A stretch of DNA of 64,000 bases. It comes from Thalassospira profundimaris WP0211 (GTDB lineage Bacteria; Pseudomonadota; Alphaproteobacteria; Rhodospirillales; Thalassospiraceae). Made by a program: the position numbers and the translations under genes. Shown piece by piece: positions 17,101-25,301 of the stretch. Within the stretch, counting starts at the first letter, position 1; each line of letters opens with the position of its first letter. The notes below the pieces were generated by a model. The model searched no databases and was not told the origin of the DNA. It saw only the letters and a program-made list of their open reading frames with translations. The stretch lies in contig NZ_AMRN01000006.1 in the NCBI RefSeq assembly GCF_000300275.1, positions 186,001-250,000 of the forward strand, given 5' to 3'.

Positions 17101-17931
17101 ATGATTTACCGGAACTGGCAGGACACTAAAATCCCGGCCCTTGGCTTTGGGACGTACGAGCTCAATAACGATGAAGCGTCGAAAATGATCGCTGAGGCCG
17201 CCAAGATCGGCTATCGCCATTTCGATACCGCCCAGATGTATCACAACGAACAGGGCGTTGGTCAGGGCCTGAAAAACTCCGGCCTCGCGCGCGATGACTA
17301 CTTCCTGACCACCAAGGTCTGGTACGACAAATTCCAAAGCGGTGATTTGCAGACCTCCGTGGTCGAAAGCCTGCGCAAGCTTGATCTGGACCATGTTGAT
17401 CTGCTGCTGCTGCACTGGCCCAATGATGACGTGCCGCTTGAAGAAACCATGGCTGCCTTGAACGAGGTCAAAAACCTCGGCATGACGCGCCTGATCGGGA
17501 TTTCAAACTTCCCGACCGCCCTGATTGATCAGGCCGTGTCACTGACCGATGCGCCGCTGACGGTCAATCAGGTCGAATATCACCCCTATCTTGACCAGTC
17601 CAAGGTGCTCGAAAGTGTGCGCGCACACAACATGCTGCTGACGGCCTATTGCCCGATTGCGCGTGGCAATGTCATGAAGGACGCAACACTTAAGGCCATC
17701 GGTGAAAAATACGGCAAGTCGCCCGTGCAGGTAACCCTGCGCTGGTTGCTGCAACAAGAAAGCGTCATGGCGATCCCGAAATCGGGTTCCCCCAAAAATG
17801 CCGCGGCCAATTTCGATATCTTTGATTTCGAGCTGTCTGAAAACGACATGGAAGCAATCCATGATCTTGCCAATCCAAACGGTCGCCTGATTGATCCGTC
17901 CTTCGCCCCGGAATGGGACAAGGCCGCCTGA
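17101..17931 (+). CDS. aldo/keto reductase (2,5-diketo-D-gluconate reductase-like)
   Basis: A 276-residue NADPH-dependent oxidoreductase with an (alpha/beta)8 fold. The catalytic tetrad is visible: Asp and Tyr in FDTAQMYHNEQGVG, Lys in LTTKVWYD, His in LLLLHWPND. The C-terminal IPKSGSPKNAAANFDIFDFELS segment binds the cofactor phosphate. The length fits the AKR5/DkgB-like group, which reduces diketogluconate or methylglyoxal. Strong Shine-Dalgarno AAGGGGG. Single-gene unit with its own terminator. The exact substrate is unknown. Confidence 0.9.
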   Translation: MIYRNWQDTKIPALGFGTYELNNDEASKMIAEAAKIGYRHFDTAQMYHNEQGVGQGLKNSGLARDDYFLTTKVWYDKFQSGDLQTSVVESLRKLDLDHVDLLLLHWPNDDVPLEETMAALNEVKNLGMTRLIGISNFPTALIDQAVSLTDAPLTVNQVEYHPYLDQSKVLESVRAHNMLLTAYCPIARGNVMKDATLKAIGEKYGKSPVQVTLRWLLQQESVMAIPKSGSPKNAAANFDIFDFELSENDMEAIHDLANPNGRLIDPSFAPEWDKAA

Positions 17932-17972
17932 TCACCATCTGGCGTAACAGCGGACTGACATACAAAATTACC

Positions 17973-17999
17973 AAGACCGGCTTGCTTTAAGCCGGTCTT
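17973..17999 (+). terminator. terminator after the aldo/keto reductase
   Basis: Arms AAGACCGGCTT (17973-17983) and AAGCCGGTCTT (17989-17999), then TTTGCG. About 40 bases past the stop. Confidence 0.85.
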
Positions 18000-18127
18000 T
18001 TGCGTTTGGCGACACCGTTACATCAAAAACACGCGATTTACGCCGCGATCTTGCCCACCGCTTGTTTCGCACCTGCGAAAAGCGTATTTTAATTCAATCT
18101 AATCAACCAACTGGCAGCACACCGCTT

Positions 18128-18790
18128 ATGAGCACCGTAAACACCAACGATAAAACCGACCCGGCCGCAACCAGCGAAACACCCAAAAAGGACGATATCG
18201 CCCATCGCCCGTATGAGGATGTGCTGGCCCTGCTGCTGGGCACCATGGTGGTGTCGCTTGGTGTCACGCTATATAGCGAAAGCATCCTTGTCACCGGCAG
18301 TACCGCCGGCGCTGCCCTTCTGATTGAACATGCCACCGGGCTGTCGTTTGGCGTGATCTTCTTTGTGATCAACCTGCCGTTTTACTGGCTGGCTTTCAAA
18401 CGCATGGGCAAGGCCTTCACCATCAAGACCTTCATCGCCGTTGGTCTGGTCTCGGCCTTCTCGAAACTGACTCCGATGCTGGTAGAATTCAACACGCTCA
18501 ACCCGATCTATGCCGCGGTTGCCGGGGGTGCGTTGATGGGGATTGGCCTGCTCATGCTGTTTCGCCATCGCGCCGGCCTTGGCGGGGTCAATATCCTCGC
18601 CCTGTACCTTCAGGAAAACTTCAACATCCGCGCAGGCTATTTCCAGCTCGCGGTCGACATGGCGATCCTCGTCTGCGCCTTCCTGACCCTGCCCTTTGAC
18701 AAGGTCCTGCTCTCGATCCTGGGCGCTGTCATCCTCAATCTGATCATTGCTCTCAATCATCGTCCGGGGCGGTATTTCACGGCACGGTAA
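18128..18790 (+). CDS. YitT family membrane protein
   Basis: A 220-residue protein. A polar N-terminus of about 35 residues (Thr, Asp, Lys rich) is followed by five hydrophobic helices, including LLLGTMVVSLGVTLYSESILVTGSTAGAALLIEHATG and GGALMGIGLLMLFRHRAGLGGVNILALYLQ, which match the repeated YitT/DUF161 membrane module. Function of the family is not established. The ATG at 18128 is preferred over an in-frame one at 18062, whose leader looks non-coding. Followed directly by the operators of the toxin-antitoxin module. Confidence 0.85.
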   Translation: MSTVNTNDKTDPAATSETPKKDDIAHRPYEDVLALLLGTMVVSLGVTLYSESILVTGSTAGAALLIEHATGLSFGVIFFVINLPFYWLAFKRMGKAFTIKTFIAVGLVSAFSKLTPMLVEFNTLNPIYAAVAGGALMGIGLLMLFRHRAGLGGVNILALYLQENFNIRAGYFQLAVDMAILVCAFLTLPFDKVLLSILGAVILNLIIALNHRPGRYFTAR

Positions 18791-18799
18791 TTAAGTCTC

Positions 18800-18816
18800 T
18801 TTACCATATCGGTAAA
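18800..18816. promoter_or_regulatory. operator-like palindrome 1 of the HigBA module
   Basis: TTTACC (18800-18805) and GGTAAA (18811-18816) around 5 bases. It shares the TTACC/GGTAA core with the palindrome at 18843, so both are candidate binding sites for the antitoxin. Confidence 0.55.
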
Positions 18817-18842
18817 TCAAACTGGACAGGATCGGCATTTTG

Positions 18843-18861
18843 GATTACCATTTTGGTAATC
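18843..18861. promoter_or_regulatory. operator-like palindrome 2 of the HigBA module
   Basis: Perfect arms GATTACCA (18843-18850) and TGGTAATC (18854-18861) separated by TTT, 28 bases before the toxin start. A typical position for HigA autorepression. Confidence 0.7.
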
Positions 18862-18889
18862 TTATAGTGCTTCCTACAAAGGAACTGAT

Positions 18890-19168
18890 TTGCCAATCAA
18901 GGATATTAAACACAAAGGATTGCGTGAACTGTTTGAACAGGGCCAATCGCGGCATGTCGACAAACGGTTTCAGAAAAACTCCCTTCTGATCCTTGATCAT
19001 CTTGATGCGATTTCAGATTTGGCAGACTGCATGGGCGTCAGGAAATTTCATCCCCTGATCGGCAAACGGGCCGGACAATACGCCATGAGCGTTTCGGGAA
19101 ACTGGCGCATAACCTTTACATGGAATGGCAAGGATATCGTGATCCTTGACTTGGAGGATTATCACTGA
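18890..19168 (+). CDS. higB: HigB-type RelE/ParE family toxin
   Basis: A 92-residue protein of the HigB group of ribosome-dependent mRNA interferases. Family phrases are DIKHKGLRELFEQGQSRHVDKRF at the N-terminus, FHPLIGKRAGQYAMSVSGNWRITFTW in the core and a C-terminal LDLEDYH, with the Arg and His residues expected for RNA cleavage. Start codon TTG at 18890, preceded by AAAGGA; a weak start would keep toxin output low. It precedes the antitoxin, the inverted order typical of higBA, and its stop overlaps the higA start (TGATG). Confidence 0.92.
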   Translation: MPIKDIKHKGLRELFEQGQSRHVDKRFQKNSLLILDHLDAISDLADCMGVRKFHPLIGKRAGQYAMSVSGNWRITFTWNGKDIVILDLEDYH

Positions 19169-19491
19169 TGGATACGAACCGCCCTATTCGCCGTAACCGC
19201 AGGCCAACCGCCCCCGGCGAGATCTTGCGTGAACACTACCTTATGCCACGTAAAATCCTGCAAAAAGATTTCGCCTGCGATATCGAGATCAGCGAAAAAC
19301 ATCTAAGCCGCATGATCAACGGACATGTGCGTATTGATGCATCTCTCGCTGCCCGCATTGCCAAAGTATTGGGAACAACGACTGCCTTCTGGGTCAACCT
19401 GCAGGCAGCGGTCGACGCATGGGATGGTGAACAAGCGGAAGCAAACTGGCAGCCGCAAACAACATATCCACCGGAGCGCGCAGCAAGCTGA
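19168..19491 (+). CDS. higA: HigA-type antitoxin, XRE family
   Basis: A 107-residue HTH protein. Residues about 15-75 hold PTAPGEILREHYLMPRKILQKDFACDIEISEKHLSRMINGHVRIDASLAARIAKVLGTTTAFWVNLQAAVD, split here into helices of an XRE/HigA helix-turn-helix, with recognition helix EKHLSRMINGH. It neutralises HigB and represses the operon, most likely at the two TTACC/GGTAA palindromes. Starts in the toxin stop codon and its own stop overlaps the start of the next gene by one base (TGATG). Confidence 0.92.
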   Translation: MDTNRPIRRNRRPTAPGEILREHYLMPRKILQKDFACDIEISEKHLSRMINGHVRIDASLAARIAKVLGTTTAFWVNLQAAVDAWDGEQAEANWQPQTTYPPERAAS

Positions 19492-20153
19492 TGGCTAAAA
19501 TAAAGCACTGGTGGCCCCTTCCGGTATCACTGCTTGCAACAGGTTTACTGGTCAGTGCTGCATTGTGGATTGATCTACAGTGCACCCCAATATCGACAAA
19601 ACTCTGTCTTGCTTGGAATAAATTCAACTGGGAAACAGTGCTAGCAGGCACAATTGGCTTGCTAGGTGGATTGTTTGTAATAACCTCCACCCGTATAATG
19701 ATAGAAAATCAACGCACTCAATCAATACAAACGGCAATAGACAGGGAAATATTTGTTTACTTGGATATTGTTGCGGAAAGTCGACGTTACCTAGAAATTT
19801 TGAGAATCGCAATAAACACAGTGAGATCGGAAGAAGATGAAATTGGGATCACTGAAAGCGAGAATATTAATCGCATAATTGAGAACAAACAAAATCTCAG
19901 AACCATCGAGAAGTATCGACACCATCTCGATCACCACATCAATGAAAATCTTGACGTTCCACCTTCTATCGCAACTGAACTTGAAGAACTAGTTGACTAT
20001 ATGGGGATGTTTGATGACCTCACTGGGCACCCCAATGAATCCCTGATAGCGAAAACATTTGAGATGCACATCACCAACTTTGAAAACGCGGTTGACCGAT
20101 ACAGGCAGCGCCTAATCGAAACGAGAACACGCTTAAATCCGCACAAAATCTAG
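19491..20153 (+). CDS. uncharacterised two-helix membrane protein coupled to higBA
   Basis: A 220-residue protein. Residues 7-26 (WWPLPVSLLATGLLVSAALW) and about 48-70 (TVLAGTIGLLGGLFVITS) are membrane helices. The rest is a charged cytoplasmic helical domain, rich in Glu, Arg and Ile, with coiled-coil character (residues 75-215). The start overlaps the higA stop by one base, so it is translated as the third cistron of the toxin-antitoxin operon. It is markedly more AT-rich than the core genes around it and ends next to tRNA-Arg. No family recognised; a role in the module is inferred only from coupling. Confidence 0.7.
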   Translation: MAKIKHWWPLPVSLLATGLLVSAALWIDLQCTPISTKLCLAWNKFNWETVLAGTIGLLGGLFVITSTRIMIENQRTQSIQTAIDREIFVYLDIVAESRRYLEILRIAINTVRSEEDEIGITESENINRIIENKQNLRTIEKYRHHLDHHINENLDVPPSIATELEELVDYMGMFDDLTGHPNESLIAKTFEMHITNFENAVDRYRQRLIETRTRLNPHKI

Positions 20154-20159
20154 GAAAAA

Positions 20160-20236
20160 TGGCGATCCCTGCAGGACTCGAACCTGCAACCTACAGATTA
20201 GAAGTCTGTTGCTCTATCCAGTTGAGCTAAGGGACC
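20160..20236 (-). tRNA. tRNA-Arg (anticodon TCT)
   Basis: Cloverleaf read on the minus strand: acceptor GGTCCCT pairs with AGGGATC, D-loop AGCTCAACTGGATAGAGC, anticodon stem-loop CAGACTTCTAATCTG with TCT, T-arm GTTCGAGTCC, and encoded CCA. 77 bases. Confidence 0.95.
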
Positions 20237-20326
20237 GCTGGGTGGGGTGGTTACGAACCCCGGGGCATGGCATTGGACGCCTGCCCGACTGTCTTCACAG
20301 GCTTTAACGTCTCCTGTTAGACGAAA

Positions 20327-20346
20327 CGGGGCGGAAATCCGCCCCG
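20327..20346 (-). terminator. terminator of the complex I subunit gene
   Basis: Arms CGGGGCGG (20327-20334) and CCGCCCCG (20339-20346), followed on the minus strand by TTTCG. 33 bases past the stop codon. Confidence 0.7.
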
Positions 20347-20378
20347 AGAATTGGTCAAATACGCTGACGAGAGCCAGA

Positions 20379-20672
20379 TCAGACGACGCGTTTGAACGCG
20401 AAGTTGTCGGCATATGCCTTGAGCTGAAGTTTGCGCGGTTTCGGCATTTCGATGTCCGCGATCAGCTTGTGCTTGGCGGCAAAGGCCTGCGCTTCTTCGA
20501 GGGTTTCGAAATACATGCGGACCTGACCACGGGTATCGGTCGATCCGATCCAGCCCATCAGCTGATCCGGGACCTTTTTCGCACCCGGTTCAAATTCCAT
20601 GACCCAGTGCTTGGTCGCAGCCTGACCGGACTGCATGGCGTTCTTGGCAGGTTTGTAAACACGGACCTTCAT
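20379..20672 (-). CDS. NDUFS4-like complex I accessory subunit (ETC complex I conserved region)
   Basis: A 97-residue protein matching the ETC complex I subunit conserved region (NDUFS4/18 kDa subunit). Family phrases are VRVYKPAKNAMQSG at the N-terminus, WVMEFEPGAKKVPDQLMGWIGSTDT in the middle and FETLEEAQAFAAKHKL near the end. It is an accessory protein of respiratory NADH:ubiquinone oxidoreductase found in alphaproteobacteria and mitochondria. It is transcribed between two tRNA genes on the same strand, has its own terminator, and is not near the nuo operon in this window. Confidence 0.92.
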   Translation of the reverse strand: MKVRVYKPAKNAMQSGQAATKHWVMEFEPGAKKVPDQLMGWIGSTDTRGQVRMYFETLEEAQAFAAKHKLIADIEMPKPRKLQLKAYADNFAFKRVV

Positions 20673-20816
20673 CGGGACCCTCGTCTTGACCTTCGGGATA
20701 AGATGATGATGGCAGTTAAACGGGTCTTTCTAACCCCTGCTATCAGTTCATCTTTTACACCTTTTATCGTGACTTGGAAATCCCGTTGGGCATCCGAAAA
20801 ACGATAAAAGGGGAAA

Positions 20817-20893
20817 TGGTCGGGAAGGCGAGATTCGAACTCGCGACCCCCTGCTCCCAAAGCAGGTACGCTACCAGACTGCGCTACTCCCCG
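20817..20893 (-). tRNA. tRNA-Pro (anticodon TGG)
   Basis: On the minus strand: acceptor CGGGGAG pairs with CTTCCCG, anticodon stem-loop CCTGCTTTGGGAGCAGG with TGG, T-arm GAGTTCGAATCTC, discriminator A and encoded CCA. 77 bases. Confidence 0.95.
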
Positions 20894-21055
20894 ACGCGGA
20901 TGTGGATTTAGCACCATCTTGCGGGGTGGGCAAGACCGCATTGCGTGTTTTTCTCGAAAATATGACACAAAAACCGACGCAAAAACCAAAGGCCGCAGAT
21001 ATCACCTGCGGCCTTGCTATTGCTGATTGAGTGTGTGGCGTATCGATGGCGTGGC

Positions 21056-21502
21056 CTAGCGCGGCAGTCCTTCGACCTTTTCACCAACCTCAAACCCCAT
21101 CCGGTCAGACGACCCACCATTGAGTTCAAGCACAAAGCGCACCGGCCTTGGCGATGGAATGATGGTTTCTGATTGCGGTACGGTGCGCTTTTCAATGCCG
21201 ACAATCGTGCCGTCGGCCGCGATGAACAGCATATCAAGCGAGATAAAGGTGTTTTTCATCCACATCGAAATGTCGCGTGGTCCGCCGAAATCAAACAGCA
21301 TCCCGGCGTCTTCAGCCATTTCGGTGCGGAACATCAGGCCGCGTGACCTTTCTTCGGGTGTGATGGCCAGTTCAACATTGAACACTTCGCCATCAACAAG
21401 AAGACGCGACCGTTCATAACCGGTTGCCTTTGCATTCAGCCCGGCAACAACCGCCGCGCTGACAAAGCACACAACCAAAGCCATCTGAAAGAACGACTTC
21501 AT
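21056..21502 (-). CDS. DUF192 family secreted protein
   Basis: A 148-residue protein with an N-terminal hydrophobic signal or anchor (residues 5-25, MALVVCFVSAAVVAGLNAKA). The body shows the DUF192 signature: FNVELAITPEERSRGLMFRTEMAEDAGMLFDF, then MWMKNTFISLDMLFI. The family is widespread and its biochemical role is not known. Start ATG at 21502 overlaps the stop of the upstream deacetylase gene by 4 bases (ATGA), so the two are coupled. Confidence 0.9.
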   Translation of the reverse strand: MKSFFQMALVVCFVSAAVVAGLNAKATGYERSRLLVDGEVFNVELAITPEERSRGLMFRTEMAEDAGMLFDFGGPRDISMWMKNTFISLDMLFIAADGTIVGIEKRTVPQSETIIPSPRPVRFVLELNGGSSDRMGFEVGEKVEGLPR

Positions 21503-22593
21503 ACCCCATATCCTCTTAGTCTTTTGACGCGCTCCCGGACCTCGTCCCGGATGGCGCCACCCCGCCATGGATCCGCAAGCGTTGTGAACAACTCACTTGC
21601 CGGCTGTCTTCCACGACTATGCGCCCATTTTATGACACGCAGGATATTTTCCGCTGTGATGGGTAACACATCAGGTATTTCGATCCCGTTAATGGTTGCC
21701 CACACCCCGGACCAACAGCGTGCAACGCCATATGGACTATATCCTCCGCCGCCAAGAACAAGACTTCGGGGCGCCAATCGGGTCATCGCCCACACGACTT
21801 CCCAGATCGACTGATTGCCCAAAAGCTGTCTGGACAGTGGATCCTCTGCAAGAGTATCACATCCACATTGTAAAACAATAGCTTGAGGTGCAAAACTTAA
21901 TCCAAGCGGAATCAAATATTCAAAAAGGATGAAACGCATCTCGTCATCATGCATGCCGCCCGGCATCGGAAGGTTGCGCGCCATACCGCCTGCAATGTCA
22001 TCAATTGCGCCGGTCTTGGGCCACAGGTCTTCCTGATGGATGGAAACAGTCAGAACGCGCTCATCCTCGGCAAAGGCAATCTGCACCCCGTCGCCGTGAT
22101 GGGCGTCGATATCAACATAAAGCACCCGGTCCAACCCGCTATCGAGCAAGGCATAAATGCCCAGAACCGGATCGTTGAAGTAACAGAACCCCGATGCCCG
22201 ATCGCGCAAACCGTGATGGGTGCCCCCTGCCGGATGATGAATGATCCCGCCATCCTTGATCAGGTTGGCGGCCATCACCGATGATCCGGCGGCAGTCGCC
22301 GGACGCCGGAAAATTTCCGGATAGATCGGATTACCATTCTTGCCGAGCCCGAACCGCTCCATCAGATCATCAGGCAGCGATTGATCGCGCTCGGCCTGCA
22401 TGACGGCGGCAATATAATCCGGGTCGTGGAACCGTGCGAGCTGATCGGGTGTTGCCACCGGCCCGGTCAGATAGGTGGTTTCATCCACCCAGCCCAGCGC
22501 ATGCACCATATCGACCACCAGCGACACACGCGGGATCGCCAGCGGATGTTTGGGACCATAGCTTGAGCCACGATAAATCTCGGCCGCGATCAT
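21499..22593 (-). CDS. AcuC-like histone deacetylase family protein
   Basis: A 364-residue zinc-dependent deacetylase of the arginase/HDAC superfamily. Visible motifs are GGTHHGLRDRASGFCYFND (catalytic His pair and Phe-Asn), VDIDAHHGDGVQ (zinc-binding Asp and His), QCGCDTLAEDPL (second zinc Asp) and LGGGGY (Tyr). Such proteins act on acetyl-lysine proteins or acetylated small molecules; AcuC-type members deacetylate acetyl-CoA synthetase. The ATG at 22593 gives a family-like N-terminus; the frame stays open to a TTG at 22713, and neither has a clear Shine-Dalgarno. The 3' end is coupled to the DUF192 gene. Confidence 0.88.
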   Translation of the reverse strand: MIAAEIYRGSSYGPKHPLAIPRVSLVVDMVHALGWVDETTYLTGPVATPDQLARFHDPDYIAAVMQAERDQSLPDDLMERFGLGKNGNPIYPEIFRRPATAAGSSVMAANLIKDGGIIHHPAGGTHHGLRDRASGFCYFNDPVLGIYALLDSGLDRVLYVDIDAHHGDGVQIAFAEDERVLTVSIHQEDLWPKTGAIDDIAGGMARNLPMPGGMHDDEMRFILFEYLIPLGLSFAPQAIVLQCGCDTLAEDPLSRQLLGNQSIWEVVWAMTRLAPRSLVLGGGGYSPYGVARCWSGVWATINGIEIPDVLPITAENILRVIKWAHSRGRQPASELFTTLADPWRGGAIRDEVRERVKRLRGYGV

Positions 22594-22731
22594 GCGCGGG
22601 GCAGGATCGGAAATACGGTGGTCAGGTATCTCGTCAGAAAGGATCACAATGGCACGCAAGGCAGATTTGGTTGCAGTGCCGAAAGCATTGACCGTTTCAT
22701 GATGCTCTTTCAAGTTCTGTTTTGTGCAATT

Positions 22732-22749
22732 CTAGGCTCAGGACCTAGG
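22732..22749. promoter_or_regulatory. CTAGG-N7-CCTAG palindrome (copy 1)
   Basis: TAGGCTCAGGACCTAG with flanking bases forms an inverted CTAGG pair spaced by 7. The same 16 bases recur at 43636. Here it sits between the deacetylase gene and the divergent hydrolase gene. Role unknown. Confidence 0.4.
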
Positions 22750-22900
22750 GCCTTGCACTTATGATCCGGATGCTTTTGGGCTAAACACCTGATTTCATCG
22801 ACATAACCGGTTGCAAGGCAATTGACGGGCACCCTGACTTCTCGCAATCTGCGAACACTGCCAAATGGTCCTTGCTGCCACCAACCTGAAAGGCTGTGCC

Positions 22901-23977
22901 GTGCCATCACCCCGCCGCGTTCGTTACCGCCGCCTTGTCAGGGTGGCGATTGTTCTGTTTGGGCTGCTTGTTGCTGTTCCCGGAAGTCTTGCACTTGTCG
23001 GATTGTCTGACTTTGATATCAGCAACCGCCCGACCAAACAGATCAGCTTTGCACATGGTGATGCTGTTCTGTCTGGCAGCCTGATCTTGCCGGATGCGCA
23101 GCATACAGGCCCGATTGCCCTTCTGGTTCACGGCGATGGTCCGCAGGACCGCTTTGCGGGCGATGGCTATTTACCCCTGATCAATGCCCTGCTGGATCGC
23201 GGGATCGGCATTTACAGCTGGGACAAGGCAGGCGTGGGCGAAAGCACGGGAAACTGGCTTTCGCAATCCATGAATGACCGCGCTAACGAAGCCGTTGCGG
23301 CGTATGACGCAATCAAGACGGCCCATCCCGACGGCGGACAACAAATCGGCTTTATCGGTTTTTCCCAGGCGGGCTGGGTGATTCCCAAAGCGTCGCGAAT
23401 GATCCCGGACAATGCCTTTAATGTCATCATAGGCGGGGCGGTGAACTGGCAAGACCAGGGTGATTTTTATACACGCCAACGCCTCTTGGCCGATGGTGCA
23501 ACACAAGAAGTTATCGAACGTCAAATTGAACGCAACCACGTCCGGGACAGCGTGATCTTTGCGCCCGATGCAAGTTACGAAACCTACCTTGCAAACACCA
23601 ATGATCCGTCGCCGATGGCGTCAGACCGGTACGAATTTGTAAAACGCAACATCACATCTGACGCAATAGCAGACCTGGCACAGCTTGAAACACCGACACT
23701 TGCCATGTGGGGGCGCGATGATCTGAATGTCGATGCAAAATCCGATGCAGACATCTATCGCGATATCCTGATCGGTCGACATCCTGAAAATGAGGTAGTT
23801 GTCATCCCTGATGCCACGCACGGGCTGCTTAGAAGCAATTTGTTTAACTACCAGCTCAGCAGTGAAATGCCGACATCCCGCCAGATGCTTTATGTCGCCC
23901 TTGGCCGGTATGCCTATGCGCCCGGCACGTTTGACAAGATCGCGGGCTGGATCAAGCAGGTGATTACCCGCCCCTAA
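22901..23977 (+). CDS. alpha/beta hydrolase
   Basis: A 358-residue hydrolase. After a basic N-terminus a single hydrophobic helix (about residues 16-35, VAIVLFGLLVAVPGSLALV) acts as signal anchor. The fold is marked by LLVHGDGPQDR (oxyanion region), the nucleophile elbow GFSQAG with Ser, an acid in GRDDLNVD, and the His in PDATHG. It is probably a periplasmic serine esterase; the substrate is unknown. GTG at 22901 is chosen because AAAGG lies 8 bases upstream; an in-frame ATG at 22865 has no such site. Confidence 0.85.
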   Translation: MPSPRRVRYRRLVRVAIVLFGLLVAVPGSLALVGLSDFDISNRPTKQISFAHGDAVLSGSLILPDAQHTGPIALLVHGDGPQDRFAGDGYLPLINALLDRGIGIYSWDKAGVGESTGNWLSQSMNDRANEAVAAYDAIKTAHPDGGQQIGFIGFSQAGWVIPKASRMIPDNAFNVIIGGAVNWQDQGDFYTRQRLLADGATQEVIERQIERNHVRDSVIFAPDASYETYLANTNDPSPMASDRYEFVKRNITSDAIADLAQLETPTLAMWGRDDLNVDAKSDADIYRDILIGRHPENEVVVIPDATHGLLRSNLFNYQLSSEMPTSRQMLYVALGRYAYAPGTFDKIAGWIKQVITRP

Positions 23978-24077
23978 CCCGACGCCCGGAGATCAAACTA
24001 CAGGGTGGTTGAGGCTTCGATCCCGTACGGATGACACAAGGAACCGATGTAACCTATGCTGCGCAATTTGGATCACA

Positions 24078-25208
24078 TCAGGACACGCTGGCGCGTGGCC
24101 GAATGATCTTGCCACTTTTGCGCTGTTCAAAAAGATGTGCGATCCAGCCTGCCATGCGCCCAACGGCAAAAATACCAAGTCCCGCCCCCTTCGGCAGACA
24201 AAGTTCGCGTTCAATCAAGGCCAATCCGAAATCAAGGCTGGGATGCTGCCCGGTATTTTGCGTGACCAGATTTGCAATGCGTGCCCAGAACGCATCGCCA
24301 GTCTGACCACAGGCCTGCATGAGTGCACGGGTGCGCGGATCGCCATCGGGGTAAAGCGGATGACCAAACCCCGGCGGCACATGATCGGGATCAATCTTGC
24401 CGCCAGCTTTTTCGACCTGATCCATCCACGCCCGACATCTCGGTGTCAGGCCGCCATGGCGCGTACCCGACAGGGTCGACAACCCCGCCATCAGGGACGC
24501 CGGTATGGTCGCCCCGGCCGATGCAGCAACACGCACCGCATAGGCCGATGCATTAAGCTCGTGATCGGCACAAAGTACCAGGGCCCGACGCAACAAGTCC
24601 GGTGCATTTTCATGGTCTGACCATGCGTTTGCCAGGACCAAATGGATCGGGCTTTTCCCGTCGTCTGAGACCCCGGCAGCGGCCAAGGCACCCAGCCGAA
24701 CAATCCGTGCGGCGATCGGACGACCATCACCACGGGGCGACCCGGTCATCAGCTCTGCCAGCATCTCCACCATACGCGGAAGCGCCAAATCATGTTTGCC
24801 CGCAACAAAGTCCGGCATGGCATTCAACACAGGATCGCATCGAAGTCCGGCCAAAAGACCGGCCGCATCCTCAAGCGTCATGGTGTGGGACAGCTCGACG
24901 GCGTTTTGACCGCGATAGTAAAATTGCCCATCGGCAATGCGGGTAATGCCCGACACCAGGATCGGCTCCCCCCAGTCAATGGTCGAGGCCGCAACAGATT
25001 GCCGTGAGCGTCCACGTCGTTTGCGATCATGCAGTTTGGCAACGTCGCGCCGGTCATACAGGCTTTTGCGTGCATCACCCGGATGGGCAACAGCACGCAC
25101 AATCCCCCGACTGACATAGGCGTAAAGCGTGTCGCGCGATATGCCGACCTGCGCGCACACATCTGCTGCCGACAATGTGCAGAATGATCCGTCATCGATT
25201 TTTTTCAT
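24078..25208 (-). CDS. citrate synthase family protein with N-terminal HTH domain
   Basis: A 376-residue protein. Residues about 10-65 (TLSAADVCAQVGISRDTLYAYVSRGIVRA, then SLYDRRDVAKL) form a MerR/excisionase-like helix-turn-helix. The remainder is a short citrate synthase: catalytic His in ADHELNASAYAVRV, His in SGTRHGGLTPR, and Asp in HPSLDFGLAL. The housekeeping enzyme is longer (about 430) and lacks an HTH. It may condense acetyl-CoA or propionyl-CoA with oxaloacetate, and the HTH may bind DNA. It is divergent from a CoA-transferase with a palindrome between them. ATG 25208 is preferred over TTG 25226. Confidence 0.85.
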   Translation of the reverse strand: MKKIDDGSFCTLSAADVCAQVGISRDTLYAYVSRGIVRAVAHPGDARKSLYDRRDVAKLHDRKRRGRSRQSVAASTIDWGEPILVSGITRIADGQFYYRGQNAVELSHTMTLEDAAGLLAGLRCDPVLNAMPDFVAGKHDLALPRMVEMLAELMTGSPRGDGRPIAARIVRLGALAAAGVSDDGKSPIHLVLANAWSDHENAPDLLRRALVLCADHELNASAYAVRVAASAGATIPASLMAGLSTLSGTRHGGLTPRCRAWMDQVEKAGGKIDPDHVPPGFGHPLYPDGDPRTRALMQACGQTGDAFWARIANLVTQNTGQHPSLDFGLALIERELCLPKGAGLGIFAVGRMAGWIAHLFEQRKSGKIIRPRASVS

Positions 25209-25215
25209 ATTGATT

Positions 25216-25229
25216 ATCTTGATCAAGAT
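25216..25229. promoter_or_regulatory. 14-bp perfect palindrome between HTH-citrate synthase and CoA-transferase
   Basis: ATCTTGATCAAGAT, 8 bases upstream of the citrate synthase ATG and about 70 upstream of the CoA-transferase. A candidate operator for the HTH domain of the citrate synthase. Confidence 0.5.
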
Positions 25230-25301
25230 TGACGGTTTGTCCAGTCCGGCATGATGCTTTGATCATTCCTGGTTCCGCCCCTTGAGAAAGGAAACGCCAT
25301 C

